From Achromobacter sp. MFA1 R4 (GTDB lineage: Bacteria; Pseudomonadota; Gammaproteobacteria; Burkholderiales; Burkholderiaceae_B): a DNA stretch of 64,000 bases. The translations under genes and the position numbers were made by a program. Below the pieces are notes generated by a model. The model was given only the letters and a program-made list of their open reading frames with translations, had not been told where the DNA came from and made no database searches. Shown here in pieces: positions 16,653-25,103 of the stretch; position 1 is the stretch's first letter; every line of letters starts with the position of its first letter. The stretch lies in NCBI RefSeq assembly GCF_900156745.1, contig NZ_LT707065.1:248001-312000 (forward strand), given 5' to 3'.

Positions 16653-17525
16653 TTACCGGATCTTGAGCACCTCGGCCTGATAGGCCGGCGTCAAACTATA
16701 AAAGTCTTGCCCGCCTTTCGTTTGAAAGAAGACGAAATTGGGCCCCGGACTTCCAGATGTGCGGGTTCGCCATGCGTATAGGCCAGTCGGACATGGATCT
16801 GCGATGATGTCGGCGCTACGCGCCACCGAGATCACATCATCAACGAATTTCCGATAGCGCTCGTGTCGCTTATCGGAGGCGTCATTGGCAATACCCACCA
16901 CGCCATTGATACGTTCTTGCATCGCCTGGGGCAAGTCCGGATACCGCTCGAAGTCCGCAATTTGGCCTGGCGCTTTTACTACGCCTCGCAGCGTATTGAT
17001 GGCGTGTGCGTCGGCCGATCCCGGGCGCGGCGCAAAGTGCCTGGCTCCCGCGTTCAACCGGTTATGCAGGACCCGTTTGATCCACCTCATGCTTTCCACC
17101 GCTTCTGCCGGTCCGGCATAGCGTGAATCATCGGGCCCCGCAGTCTCTGCGAGCAGAACCCTTGCGAGCAATCCCGCATCGGTGCCCTCGTCGGGAAGCG
17201 ACAGTCGAGGCAGAATCCTGACCCTGAGCCGCCGCGTGCCGGCATCAATCCTGCTCAAGGGCTGTTCGTTGACGTACGCGACCACTTCCACCACGCTCTC
17301 CCACTGCGAATGCGTGGCAAGCGAGACCAGCCTGATCGACTGCTCTCGATTCCTGTCATCCGGGTTGATTGCCTCGACGCGAAGCAAGGAGGGTTGGCTT
17401 CCCCTGAACACCAGGTGCTTCTTGTTCGGTCCCAACCCGATGACTTTGAGAAGCAGCGCGTTGCCCTGAACCAAAGCGATTTCAGGGGGAAGCGTCGAAC
17501 GGTCGTTACGAATCAGCGTTGCCAT
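16653..17525 (-). CDS. Protein with SleB-like cell-wall hydrolase features, unknown role
   Basis: A 290-residue protein. Residues 1-110 look like a beta-rich, Ig-like region (many alternating hydrophobics). Residues 119-245 resemble the SleB/CwlJ-type hydrolase fold: ARVLLAETAG (Glu127 as candidate catalytic acid), a helix leading to VLHNRLNAG (about 152-160), and a GVVKAPGQIADF segment (181-192) in the place of the family's VV..GQF motif. The tail (about 250-290) is aromatic. No signal peptide is seen. ATG 17525 is preferred to GTG 17585 because a GAGGTGG sequence precedes it. A small exported protein follows in the same operon. The likeness to SleB was judged by eye and is moderate; a structural search would decide. 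Confidence 0.55.
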   Translation of the reverse strand: MATLIRNDRSTLPPEIALVQGNALLLKVIGLGPNKKHLVFRGSQPSLLRVEAINPDDRNREQSIRLVSLATHSQWESVVEVVAYVNEQPLSRIDAGTRRLRVRILPRLSLPDEGTDAGLLARVLLAETAGPDDSRYAGPAEAVESMRWIKRVLHNRLNAGARHFAPRPGSADAHAINTLRGVVKAPGQIADFERYPDLPQAMQERINGVVGIANDASDKRHERYRKFVDDVISVARSADIIADPCPTGLYAWRTRTSGSPGPNFVFFQTKGGQDFYSLTPAYQAEVLKIR

Positions 17526-17687
17526 GCAGGGACCCACCTCGCGTGTCCAGTTGGCGGCTCGAAGCAGCCACGGACGTATGGTCACGCGCGGGTCCCCTGC
17601 GGGATATCAGCGGCGTCTGAAATCGCCGCTATCGCCGCTTTCGCCGGTATCCCCCGCCCCCGGACGGGAACGGGAACGGGAACGCGA

Positions 17688-18062
17688 TTACCGTCCCGCC
17701 GCCTTCGCGCTCAGCCCATTGGCCACGCCCATGTCGGTCTTGGGCACGTCGCGCAGCAGCACGCGCACGTCTTCGCCCGAGATGTCGATGCTGGCGCACA
17801 CGGCCTGGTTCAGCGCGGCGATCAGGGCGGCCTTCTTGGCCTCGTCGCGGCCTTCGATGAGGTCCACGTCCACGCGCGCCATGCGCTTGCCGATCTCGCC
17901 CGCGACGATCACATGTTCCGCCGGCACTTCGTGCAGCACGATGCGCACGCTGGGCAAGGGCGCCGCGATGCTTTCGACCACCGCGTTGGACGCCGCCTTC
18001 AGCAGCGTGGCTTTCTGGGCGGCCGTGTGGCCTTGCATGATCTGGATGTTCAAAATGGGCAT
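17688..18062 (-). CDS. Fused tandem-domain tautomerase (4-oxalocrotonate tautomerase family)
   Basis: A 124-residue protein made of two tautomerase-like halves. The first (MPILNIQIMQGHT...) carries the N-terminal Pro that, after Met removal, is the catalytic base of the family. The second begins near residue 62 (ARVDVDLIEGRDEAKKAALIAALNQAV) and ends with DVRVLLRDVPKTDMGVANG, matching the DVRVVL-x-E-x-x..W/GVNG pattern in place. The usual 4-OT subunit is about 60-75 residues, so this is a fused pair and probably forms a trimer of such chains. Only the first half has the Pro. The substrate cannot be inferred from its isolated position. Confidence 0.85.
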   Translation of the reverse strand: MPILNIQIMQGHTAAQKATLLKAASNAVVESIAAPLPSVRIVLHEVPAEHVIVAGEIGKRMARVDVDLIEGRDEAKKAALIAALNQAVCASIDISGEDVRVLLRDVPKTDMGVANGLSAKAAGR

Positions 18063-18127
18063 GGCGGTTTCCGATGTTTCGATAAAAGGAAAACCGGCCG
18101 AGCCGGCCGGCCAGCCATCATATCGTG

Positions 18128-18165
18128 ACTGCGCCCGCGTGCAAGGGCATGCACGCGGGCGCAGT
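18128..18165. repeat. Perfect 15-base inverted repeat (stem-loop)
   Basis: ACTGCGCCCGCGTGC and its exact complement flank an 8-base loop. It stands between the end of the betaine transporter operon and the start of the tautomerase gene. Neither side has a convincing T-tract, so it may be a processing or stability element rather than a Rho-independent terminator. Confidence 0.6.
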
Positions 18166-18219
18166 ATTGGGGCGCAGTATCGGGCCGCAGTACGGGGCCG
18201 CAGTACGGGCCGCAGTCAG
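18161..18219. repeat. Tandem 13-base repeat (GCAGTAYBGGGSC), about 4.5 copies
   Basis: Units at 18161, 18174, 18187 and 18200 (the last 12 bases) share GCAGTA followed by G/C-rich bases, and a partial fifth follows. The array overlaps the right arm of the preceding stem-loop and suggests slippage in the transporter operon's 3' untranslated region. Confidence 0.65.
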
Positions 18220-18239
18220 TCTGCCGGGAAAGGCCGCGA

Positions 18240-19508
18240 TCAGGCCGCCTTGTCGTGGCGCTCGGTCTCGGCGTCCGCCTGCTGCGGGGTCGCGTCGGCC
18301 ACGGCCGGCGTTTCCATCTGGGCCGGCGTTTCGGTCAGGGCCGGCGTCACCAGCTCCACGACCTTCTTGCGCGACAGCATGCCCAGGAACTCGTCGTCCT
18401 CGCCCGTCACGGCGACCGGTTGGTCGCTGTGGACCAGTTGGGCCAGCACTTCGCCCAGCCCCGCGGTGGCGGGCACCGAGGCCAGGTCTTCGACGAAGCG
18501 GGACACGTCGCGCGCCCCCTCCTGCATCGCCTTCGCGGCCGCCTCGGCGGTCAGCACGCCGGCCAGCCGCTTGCCGTCCAGCACCGGCGCGTACTCATAG
18601 TTCAGCGCGTTCATGCGGTCCACGGCGTGCGCCGGGCGCGAGCGCATCGTCAGCGTCAGGCGCGCCGGGTTCACGGCGTGCGTGGCGTTGAGCACCTTGG
18701 TGCGGTTCACGTCCTGCAGGAACGACTGCACGTAATCATTGGCGGGGTTCAGCAGGATGTCTTCCGGCGTGCCTTCCTGCACCAGTTCGCCGTCCTTCAG
18801 GATGGCGATGCGGTTGCCCAGGCGCAGCGCTTCGTCCAGATCGTGCGTAATGAAGACGATGGTCTTGTTGAGCTTGGCCTGAAGCTGCAGGAGCTGGTCC
18901 TGCATTTCGCGGCGGATCAGCGGATCCAGGGCGGAGAATGCCTCGTCCATCAGCAGGATTTCGGCATCGGTGGCCAGCGCTCGCGCCAGGCCGACGCGCT
19001 GCTGCATGCCGCCCGAAAGCTGATGCGGATACTGGTTCTCGAATCCCGACAGGCCCACCTGCTCCAGCCATTCGCGGGCGCGCTGCTCGCGCTCGGCCTT
19101 GCCCACGCCTTGCACGGTCAGGCCGTAGGCGGCGTTGTCCAGCACGGTGCGGTGCGGGAACAGCCCGAAGCGCTGGAACACCATGCTCATCTTCTTTTGG
19201 CGGAAGACTTCGAGGTCGCGCTTGTTCAGGCTGACCACGTCCACGCCGTCGACCAGGATGTGGCCCGCGCTGGGCTCGATCAGGCGATTGAAATGGCGGA
19301 TCAGCGTGGACTTGCCCGACCCGGACAGGCCCATGATGACGTAGATGCTGCCCTCTTCGATGGACAGGCTGATGTCACGCAGGCCCAGCGTGTGGCCGCT
19401 TTCGGCCAGCAGCTGTTCCTTGCTCATGCCGCCCTGCGCGGCCTGCAGCCACTTCTTCGGATGCGCTCCGAAGATCTTGTAGATGTTCTTGACTTCGATC
19501 TTGCTCAT
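18240..19508 (-). CDS. proV: Glycine betaine/L-proline ABC transporter ATP-binding protein with CBS domains
   Basis: A 422-residue ATPase energising osmoprotectant uptake. Walker A is GLSGSGKST (about residues 59-67), the signature is LSGGMQQRVGLARAL, and Walker B is ILLMDEAFSALD, with the switch His in FITHDLDEA. The C-terminal 140 residues contain two CBS-like repeats (after VNRTKVLNATHAVNP), the usual osmosensing/regulatory part of ProV/OpuAA. The last about 30 residues are a variable Thr/Ala/Pro tail. It is the third gene of a proX-proW-proV order on the minus strand, and its start overlaps the proW stop by four bases. Confidence 0.93.
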   Translation of the reverse strand: MSKIEVKNIYKIFGAHPKKWLQAAQGGMSKEQLLAESGHTLGLRDISLSIEEGSIYVIMGLSGSGKSTLIRHFNRLIEPSAGHILVDGVDVVSLNKRDLEVFRQKKMSMVFQRFGLFPHRTVLDNAAYGLTVQGVGKAEREQRAREWLEQVGLSGFENQYPHQLSGGMQQRVGLARALATDAEILLMDEAFSALDPLIRREMQDQLLQLQAKLNKTIVFITHDLDEALRLGNRIAILKDGELVQEGTPEDILLNPANDYVQSFLQDVNRTKVLNATHAVNPARLTLTMRSRPAHAVDRMNALNYEYAPVLDGKRLAGVLTAEAAAKAMQEGARDVSRFVEDLASVPATAGLGEVLAQLVHSDQPVAVTGEDDEFLGMLSRKKVVELVTPALTETPAQMETPAVADATPQQADAETERHDKAA

Positions 19509-20362
19509 CGCTGGCCTCCCATGCGCATGCGCTGTCCATACGATTGCGTGATCCGGTCGAACAGCACGGCCAACACCACGATACCCAGGCCGGCCAACAG
19601 GCCCCGGCCCACTTCCAGGCGGTTGATGCCCAGCAGGACTTCATAACCCAGGCCGCGCGCGCCGATCATCGACGCGATGACCACCATCGACAGCGCCATC
19701 ATCGTGGTCTGGTTGATGCCAGCCATGATGTTGGGCAGCGCCAGGGGAAGCTGCACGCCGAAAAGCTGCTGGCGCGGATTGGCGCCAAAGGCGCGGGACG
19801 CCTCCAGCACTTCACGGTCGACCAGGCGGATGCCCAGGTCGGTCAAGCGGATCAGCGGCGGCACGGCATAGATGACCGTCGCGATGATGGCGGGGATCTT
19901 GCCCAGGCCGAACAGCATGACGACAGGAATCAGGTAGACGAAGCTGGGCATGGTCTGCATCACGTCCAGCACCGGCAGCATGACCGAGCGCAGCCAGTTC
20001 ACGCGCGCCATCAGCACACCGAGCGGGATGCCGATCAGCACCGACAGGCCGGCCGCCATGATCATCAGCGCCAGCGTCTGCATGCCGGCGTCCCACAGGC
20101 CCAGCACGCCGATCAGGCACAGCAGCGCGCCCATCGCCAGGCTCAGGCCAATGCGGCGGCTCACGCCATACGCGATCGCCACCGTAACCGCGACGACCGC
20201 CCACCAGGGCGAACTGCGCAGCAGTTGCTCCAACCACACCAACGCGTGCAGGACCGGCTGGGACAGTTTCTCCAGCGTGTCCGCATAGTTGGTGACCAGA
20301 TGATCGACGAAACCGTCGATCGCCCCTCGTACCTGACGGGCGGGAATAATTTCAGGAAACAT
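19505..20362 (-). CDS. proW: Glycine betaine/L-proline ABC transporter permease
   Basis: A 285-residue inner-membrane permease with about six to seven transmembrane segments. The hydrophobic block from WWAVVAVTVAIAYG onward, the coupling motif in EASRAFGANPRQQLFGVQLPLALPNI (the EAA loop, split here) and the final VVLAVLFDRIT helix are typical of ProW/OpuAB. ATG 20362 is chosen because GGAG lies eight bases upstream and homology begins there; the longer frame is spurious. It overlaps proV by ATGA and follows proX after 292 bases. Confidence 0.92.
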   Translation of the reverse strand: MFPEIIPARQVRGAIDGFVDHLVTNYADTLEKLSQPVLHALVWLEQLLRSSPWWAVVAVTVAIAYGVSRRIGLSLAMGALLCLIGVLGLWDAGMQTLALMIMAAGLSVLIGIPLGVLMARVNWLRSVMLPVLDVMQTMPSFVYLIPVVMLFGLGKIPAIIATVIYAVPPLIRLTDLGIRLVDREVLEASRAFGANPRQQLFGVQLPLALPNIMAGINQTTMMALSMVVIASMIGARGLGYEVLLGINRLEVGRGLLAGLGIVVLAVLFDRITQSYGQRMRMGGQR

Positions 20363-20654
20363 GCATTTGACTCCATTGTGGCGCGCTCGCCGCCCGTGTC
20401 GCCACCGGGCACGCCGGCGCAGCGGAAAACAACGAGACTGAGACGGGTGCCTGGCACCGGAACGGACCGCCAGGGGCGGGGGTCCATCCCACATCGGTGC
20501 CCGGCACCGGGATCACTGCCACCGCAGGTGGCGGCACAAGCACGCTTGCCAGGCCGGGCGCTCGCGCCCGGCCGGCGGCCATCCCGGCAAAGAGGTCCGG
20601 TCCCTCCAGGGGCCGGTACGCGCCACCGCGGCGCGCAGCCAGGATCACAGTGCT
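20363..20654. other. proX-proW intergenic region with two GGTGCCNGGCACC palindromes
   Basis: This 292-base gap inside the transporter operon holds no gene that I can support. It has two copies of the 13-base palindrome GGTGCC-N-GGCACC (20446-20458 and 20496-20508), the middle base being T in one and C in the other. They can form hairpins in the RNA and may act as attenuators, giving more binding protein than permease. Confidence 0.5.
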
Positions 20655-21656
20655 TTACAGCGCGCTTTGGACGCGCCCGGCGACGTCGGCGGGGACCCAC
20701 TTGGTCCAGACGTCGGGTTTGTTTTTCAGGAACCACTTGGCCACGGCGTTGGATTCATCGCCGGACTCTTCCATGTGGGCCAGGGTTTCATTGATGACCG
20801 GCAGCGGCACCGAAACCTTGGACAGGAACTCGGTCAGCTTGGGCGCATCCTGGGAAAACTTCGTGTTCACCGCCGTGAAGACGGGATTGTCGGGATAGGC
20901 GCTGGGCTCGGGCTTGGCGCACTTGGGCGAGGTCAGGCACTTGTGCTTTTCAGCGTCGTAGGGCGGCATGTCCAGCTTGACCAGGTCCATGGCGCCGACC
21001 AGCGGCGTGGGCGACCAGTAATAGAACACGACGTTCTGCTTGCGCTTGTAGGCCGACATCAGGGCCGCCTTCTGCGCCGCGCCCGTGCCGGGCGAGTACA
21101 GCGTGTAGGTGTCGTCCAGCTTCAGGGCATGGAACAGGTTGTTGCTGGTGACTTCGCAACCCCAGCCTGCCGGGCAACCGTAGAAGCGGCCCTTGCTGGG
21201 CTCTTCCGGATCCTTGAATTCGTCCTTGAACTTGGGCAGATCGGCCGCGGACTTCAGCTCGGGCAGGCGCTCGGCCGTGTAGCGAGGGATGTACCAGCCT
21301 TCGGCGCCCATGTACAGGTCGCCGATGCGCTTGACCTTGCCGGTCTTCTCGGCGCGATCCCAGGGATCGGCCACGCTGTTCAGCCAGATCTCGGTGTTGA
21401 TGTCCAGATCGCCGCGCTCCAGCGCGGCCAGGGCGGGCAGGGTCTCGGTGGGCAGGGTTTCGGTCTTGCAACCGTAGCCCTTTTCCATGATGAAACGTTC
21501 GACGTCGACCAGGACCAGATTGGATTCCCAGTTCATGGCGCCAAACATGACGGGCCGCTTGAGCTCACATTGCGGGGCATCGGCGGCTTGGGCCGATCCG
21601 GCAAATGCAAACAGAACGGCCGCGGCGGCCAGGGTCTTGACAGGGGTAAAACGCAT
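20655..21656 (-). CDS. proX: Glycine betaine/L-proline ABC transporter substrate-binding protein
   Basis: A 333-residue periplasmic binding protein of the OpuAC/ProX type. It has a signal peptide (KTLAAAAVLFAFAGSAQAA, cleavage near residue 24) and no lipobox. The mature domain starts with VMFGAMNWESNLVLVDVERF and contains several Trp and Tyr residues that could form the aromatic box for a quaternary amine (GAEGWYIPRY, YYWSPTPLV). It is the first gene of the operon; a purine-rich GGAGGC precedes the ATG. The ligand could be glycine betaine, proline betaine or carnitine. Confidence 0.9.
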   Translation of the reverse strand: MRFTPVKTLAAAAVLFAFAGSAQAADAPQCELKRPVMFGAMNWESNLVLVDVERFIMEKGYGCKTETLPTETLPALAALERGDLDINTEIWLNSVADPWDRAEKTGKVKRIGDLYMGAEGWYIPRYTAERLPELKSAADLPKFKDEFKDPEEPSKGRFYGCPAGWGCEVTSNNLFHALKLDDTYTLYSPGTGAAQKAALMSAYKRKQNVVFYYWSPTPLVGAMDLVKLDMPPYDAEKHKCLTSPKCAKPEPSAYPDNPVFTAVNTKFSQDAPKLTEFLSKVSVPLPVINETLAHMEESGDESNAVAKWFLKNKPDVWTKWVPADVAGRVQSAL

Positions 21657-22154
21657 TGGCTTTTGCCTCCATAGGTTCAGGCACACACGCCAGGAACAGG
21701 CCCTGGGCGGCGCCATGGAGCTAAGGGGGTTGTGCGGAAGACGGGCTGAACCGCCAATACAAACCGACACTAGCAACAAGACGGCCCGCGAGGATCGCGG
21801 CGTCTTGCAAGACAGGGAGCATCAGAAAGGATTTCTGAATACCCACAGAAAGAGAACAAACTGAACGAAGAAGGCGGCATCTTAAACGAAATTGATGTGC
21901 AGACCAACCCCGGCGGTGAATGAAACAGATACATTCGGCCTAAATTCTGTCAGGGATAACCCGGATCATCACAGGGAAGGCACGCGGTTTCTCCTGGGGA
22001 AATTCGCCCTCTTGGTGCAGAAACATTTAGTTAACAATACGTGCCTATTAATACGTTCAGGCGGTTCCAAAGCGATCGAAAAGTCGGCCATTGGCCCCAA
22101 ATTAATGCAGTCTTTCCGCGTAAATCATGGAACCAAGGCAAGCAAACCACGGCA
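21657..22154. promoter_or_regulatory. Gene-free AT-richer region upstream of proX
   Basis: About 500 bases without a supported gene, distinctly richer in A+T than the flanks. On the minus strand a weak promoter (CTGACA at 21948-21953, 16-base spacer, TATCTG at 21926-21931) could drive proXWV with a long leader. The convergent end of the cyclopropane synthase gene lies at 22155. Osmotic control could act here, but no specific operator is evident. Confidence 0.3.
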
Positions 22155-23423
22155 TCACCGCGCCGCCGGTTCCCCATACATGTAGTCCCGCCGCCACGGA
22201 TACGAAGGCCCCGCCGGCTCGTCCAGTTCGTCCCCCCTTCCCGCCGCCGGGTGCTGGGCAAGGACCTGGTGCAGCGCGATCCATCCATGTTCGAAGGCCA
22301 TCGCGCAGCCGGCCAGATACAGCCGGTACGCGCGCAGCGCGCGCTCACCCTGGCCGGCGCCCAGGATCTGCGCCGCCTCCGGCAGCCGCGCCTCCAGCCC
22401 GTCGCTCCACGCCCACAGGGTGCGCGCGTAGTGCGGGCGCCGGTTTTCCACGTCCAGGTCTTCCAGGCCGCCATTGGCCAGCGCCTGCATCACGACACTG
22501 ATGTGCGTCAGCTCGCCCCCGGGGAAGATGTATTTCTCGATGAACTCGCCCATGCCGTTGCCCAGTTCCGCGTTGTAGACGCCCGCCGCGGTGATGCCAT
22601 GGTTCATGATCAGACCGCCCGGCTTGAGCAGGCGCCGCAGCTTGGCGAAATAGCCGTCGAGTTGCGCGCGCCCCACGTGCTCGAACATGCCCACCGACGC
22701 GATCTTGTCGTAAGGCTGGGCCTCATCGAGCTTGCGGTAGTCCAGCAGTTCCATGCGCACACGCCCGGCAAGCCCCTTTTCCTGGATCAGCCGGACCACG
22801 TGCGCATGCTGGTTGCGCGACAGCGTAATGCCGGTGGCGTCCACGCCATAGCGTTCGGCAGCCCACAACAGCAGCCCGCCCCACCCCGCCCCCACGTCCA
22901 GGAAGCGTTCGCCCGCCCGCAGGCGCAGCTTGCGGCAGATGTGGTCCAGCTTGGCCTGCTGCGCCTGCGCCAGCGTCATGCCGGGTTCGCGGTAGTAGGC
23001 GCAGGAATAGACCCGGCGCGGATCCAGCCACAGCGCGTAGAAGTCGTCGGACAGGTCGTAGTGGAATTCGATCTGCCTGGCGTCGCGCGCGACCGAGTGC
23101 CGCCAGACCGACATCACCTTGCGCACCAGATCGGTCAGCCAGCCGCCGCGCGCGGCCTCCATCGGCGATCCCGGCAGCAGCGCCGCGGCAACCGCCATCA
23201 CATCGCGCATGCTGCCCTCGATGTCGATGCGGCCTTCCACGTAATCCTGCCCCAGCACGCCCACCGCGCCTTCGGCCAGATGGGCCAGCGCGGCCTTGTC
23301 GTGCGTCACGAACCGGACGCGGGGATCGGCAGCGCCCAGCACCGCGCCGTCAGGCAGCACCAGTTGGACCGGGACAGGCACCGCCTGGAGTTTGCGTTCC
23401 ACGATAGATAGCAAAGGACTCAC
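22155..23423 (-). CDS. cfa: Cyclopropane-fatty-acyl-phospholipid synthase
   Basis: A 422-residue SAM-dependent enzyme that methylenates cis double bonds of membrane phospholipid acyl chains. The SAM-binding motif is FLDVGAGWGGLLLWAAE (about residues 175-190). The segments YCHY-like YSCAYYREPGMTLAQAQQAKLDHIC and SVGMFEHVG are standard for Cfa. An N-terminal domain of about 140 residues precedes the catalytic part, as in E. coli Cfa. The start ATG 23423 is divergent from the Bcr/CflA exporter gene. In other proteobacteria this gene is induced in stationary phase and acid stress; nothing in the sequence proves it here. Confidence 0.93.
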   Translation of the reverse strand: MSPLLSIVERKLQAVPVPVQLVLPDGAVLGAADPRVRFVTHDKAALAHLAEGAVGVLGQDYVEGRIDIEGSMRDVMAVAAALLPGSPMEAARGGWLTDLVRKVMSVWRHSVARDARQIEFHYDLSDDFYALWLDPRRVYSCAYYREPGMTLAQAQQAKLDHICRKLRLRAGERFLDVGAGWGGLLLWAAERYGVDATGITLSRNQHAHVVRLIQEKGLAGRVRMELLDYRKLDEAQPYDKIASVGMFEHVGRAQLDGYFAKLRRLLKPGGLIMNHGITAAGVYNAELGNGMGEFIEKYIFPGGELTHISVVMQALANGGLEDLDVENRRPHYARTLWAWSDGLEARLPEAAQILGAGQGERALRAYRLYLAGCAMAFEHGWIALHQVLAQHPAAGRGDELDEPAGPSYPWRRDYMYGEPAAR

Positions 23424-23593
23424 GGCCTTTCCTCCGGATACGTAAGGACGCCAGAAACGCCATCGGAAAACACCTGCAATCTTGGTGTAAGCCAGCCCAT
23501 GATAAAGTCACCGGCTTGGCGCGAACAGTGCGGCGGCCTTTACGGCCGCGGCAACACAATCCGCGCCCTGTCCCTGCGCTTATCGCGATCTAC

Positions 23594-24793
23594 ATGCCCC
23601 CAACACAAACATCCCGCAGCAGCCTGCCCGGCTGGCTTATTCTCATGGGCGCGCTGACGGCCATCGGCCCGTTCGCCATCGATATGTACCTGCCGGCGTT
23701 TCCGACCATCGCCGCCAACCTGGGCGTCTCGCGCGGCGACGTCGAACGCACGCTGGCGGCGTACCTGATCGGCCTGGCGATGGCGCAGGTGTTCTACGGC
23801 CCGATGGCCGACCGCTACGGCCGCAAGCCGCCGCTGCTGGTGGGCCTGACGCTCTTCATGATCGCCTCGCTGGGGTGCGCGCTGTCGGGCTCGGTCGAAG
23901 CCCTGACCGGCTGGCGCGTCGTGCAGGCCATGGGCGGCGCGGCCGGTATCGTGATCCCGCGGGCGGTCATCCGCGACCACTACGAAACCCACGAAGCCGC
24001 GCGTGCGATGTCGCTGCTGATGCTCATCATGGGCCTCGCGCCGATCCTCGCGCCGCTGATCGGCGGCCAGTTGCTGACCATTACTTCCTGGCGCAGCCTG
24101 TTCTGGGTGATGCTGGCGGGCGGCGCCATGCTGATGGCCGCGGTCATCCTGATCATGAAGGAATCGCTGGCGCCCGAACGCGCGGTGCCGCTGCGCTGGA
24201 GCACCATCCTGCAGAATTACCGCGGCCTCTTCGCCCACCGCGGCTTCATGTCTCACAGCCTGGCGGGCGGCTTCGGCCAAGCCGGCATGTTCGCCTACAT
24301 CATCGGTTCGCCCCGCGTCTTCATCGAACTCTACGGCGTGCCGCCCCAGTACTACGGCCTGCTGTTCGGCACCAACGCGCTGGCGCTCATCATCTGTTCG
24401 CAGATCAGCGCCCGCCTGCTGCGCACCCGCACGCCTCGCCAGTTGCAGCAGCGCGCGCTGGTGGCGCTGGCCTGCGCCAGCCTGGTGGCCGTGGCGCTCA
24501 CGCTGGCCGGCCTGCTGACCCTGCCCCTTCTGATGCTGTGCCTCATCTGCTACATGGGAAGCCAGGGGTTCGTGAATCCCAACTCCGCGGCCTTGGCGCT
24601 GTCGGACCAGGGCAAGCGCCTGGGTGCGGCGTCCGCGCTATTGGGGACGCTTCAACTATCCTGCGGCGCCCTCGCGGGGTTCGCCGTCAGCGCCTGGCAA
24701 TCGGACAGCGCCCTGCCCCTGACGACCACCCTGGCGGCCTGCGCCTGCCTGTCCTGGACGGCGGGCCGTGTGGCGCGTTCGCACACAGCCTGA
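23594..24793 (+). CDS. Bcr/CflA family multidrug efflux transporter (MFS)
   Basis: A 399-residue MFS transporter with 12 predicted membrane helices. The N-terminal helix with AIDMYLPAFPTIAANLG and the loop 2-3 motif GPMADRYGRKPPLLVGL are the hallmark of the drug:H+ antiporter-1 Bcr/CflA group. The GWRVVQAMGGAAGIVIPRAVIRD-like segment is motif C/B territory (residues about 100-125). ATG 23594 is the natural start of the conserved region although no good Shine-Dalgarno is visible; the frame is open back to a TTG at 23516. It probably exports antibiotics such as bicyclomycin or chloramphenicol-like compounds; substrate is unproven. Confidence 0.9.
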   Translation: MPPTQTSRSSLPGWLILMGALTAIGPFAIDMYLPAFPTIAANLGVSRGDVERTLAAYLIGLAMAQVFYGPMADRYGRKPPLLVGLTLFMIASLGCALSGSVEALTGWRVVQAMGGAAGIVIPRAVIRDHYETHEAARAMSLLMLIMGLAPILAPLIGGQLLTITSWRSLFWVMLAGGAMLMAAVILIMKESLAPERAVPLRWSTILQNYRGLFAHRGFMSHSLAGGFGQAGMFAYIIGSPRVFIELYGVPPQYYGLLFGTNALALIICSQISARLLRTRTPRQLQQRALVALACASLVAVALTLAGLLTLPLLMLCLICYMGSQGFVNPNSAALALSDQGKRLGAASALLGTLQLSCGALAGFAVSAWQSDSALPLTTTLAACACLSWTAGRVARSHTA

Positions 24794-25103
24794 CCCAGCG
24801 GCTTGATTTGGGCCGCCTTTTCGTATTAGAATCGCGGTCTTCACATGAAGTTTCCCGTGCGGGACTACTATGCTTTGTAGTTCAGCACTCTGACCCCCAA
24901 CCGCGTGTTGTTGCATTGTTGAATGCAAGCGGGTGGCAGGCAGCGGGTATAAGCACTGGGGCGAAATCACTTTCCCCCTCATCCACTAAGACTGGGTGGC
25001 CGGCCAAGACAGCGCGCAGCGCGATCTTCACAGCCCGGCGGCTAAACCCCCGTCTCCCCCCCGAAGCGATGCGCGGCAAGAACGACACTAAAGAGGTGCA
25101 TCC
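24794..25103. other. Long leader region of rpmB-rpmG
   Basis: No gene beyond a tiny open frame (24845 to 24880, 11 residues MKFPVRDYYAL, no Shine-Dalgarno) is seen in these 310 bases. The likely promoter lies at its start, so most of it would be transcribed as a 5' leader of about 265 bases before rpmB. A CCCGTGCGGG hairpin core lies near 24854. Confidence 0.4.
24803..24832 (+). promoter_or_regulatory. Promoter of rpmB-rpmG
   Basis: TTGATT (24803-24808) and TAGAAT (24827-24832) are separated by 18 bases, a good sigma-70 pattern 270 bases before rpmB. It lies just after the end of the MFS gene, so the ribosomal genes have their own promoter. Confidence 0.55.

Noticed and set aside
24845-24880. 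An 11-codon leader peptide gene before rpmB
   Set aside because: It has no Shine-Dalgarno, no run of regulatory codons and no terminator-antiterminator pair, so it is mentioned only as part of the leader.
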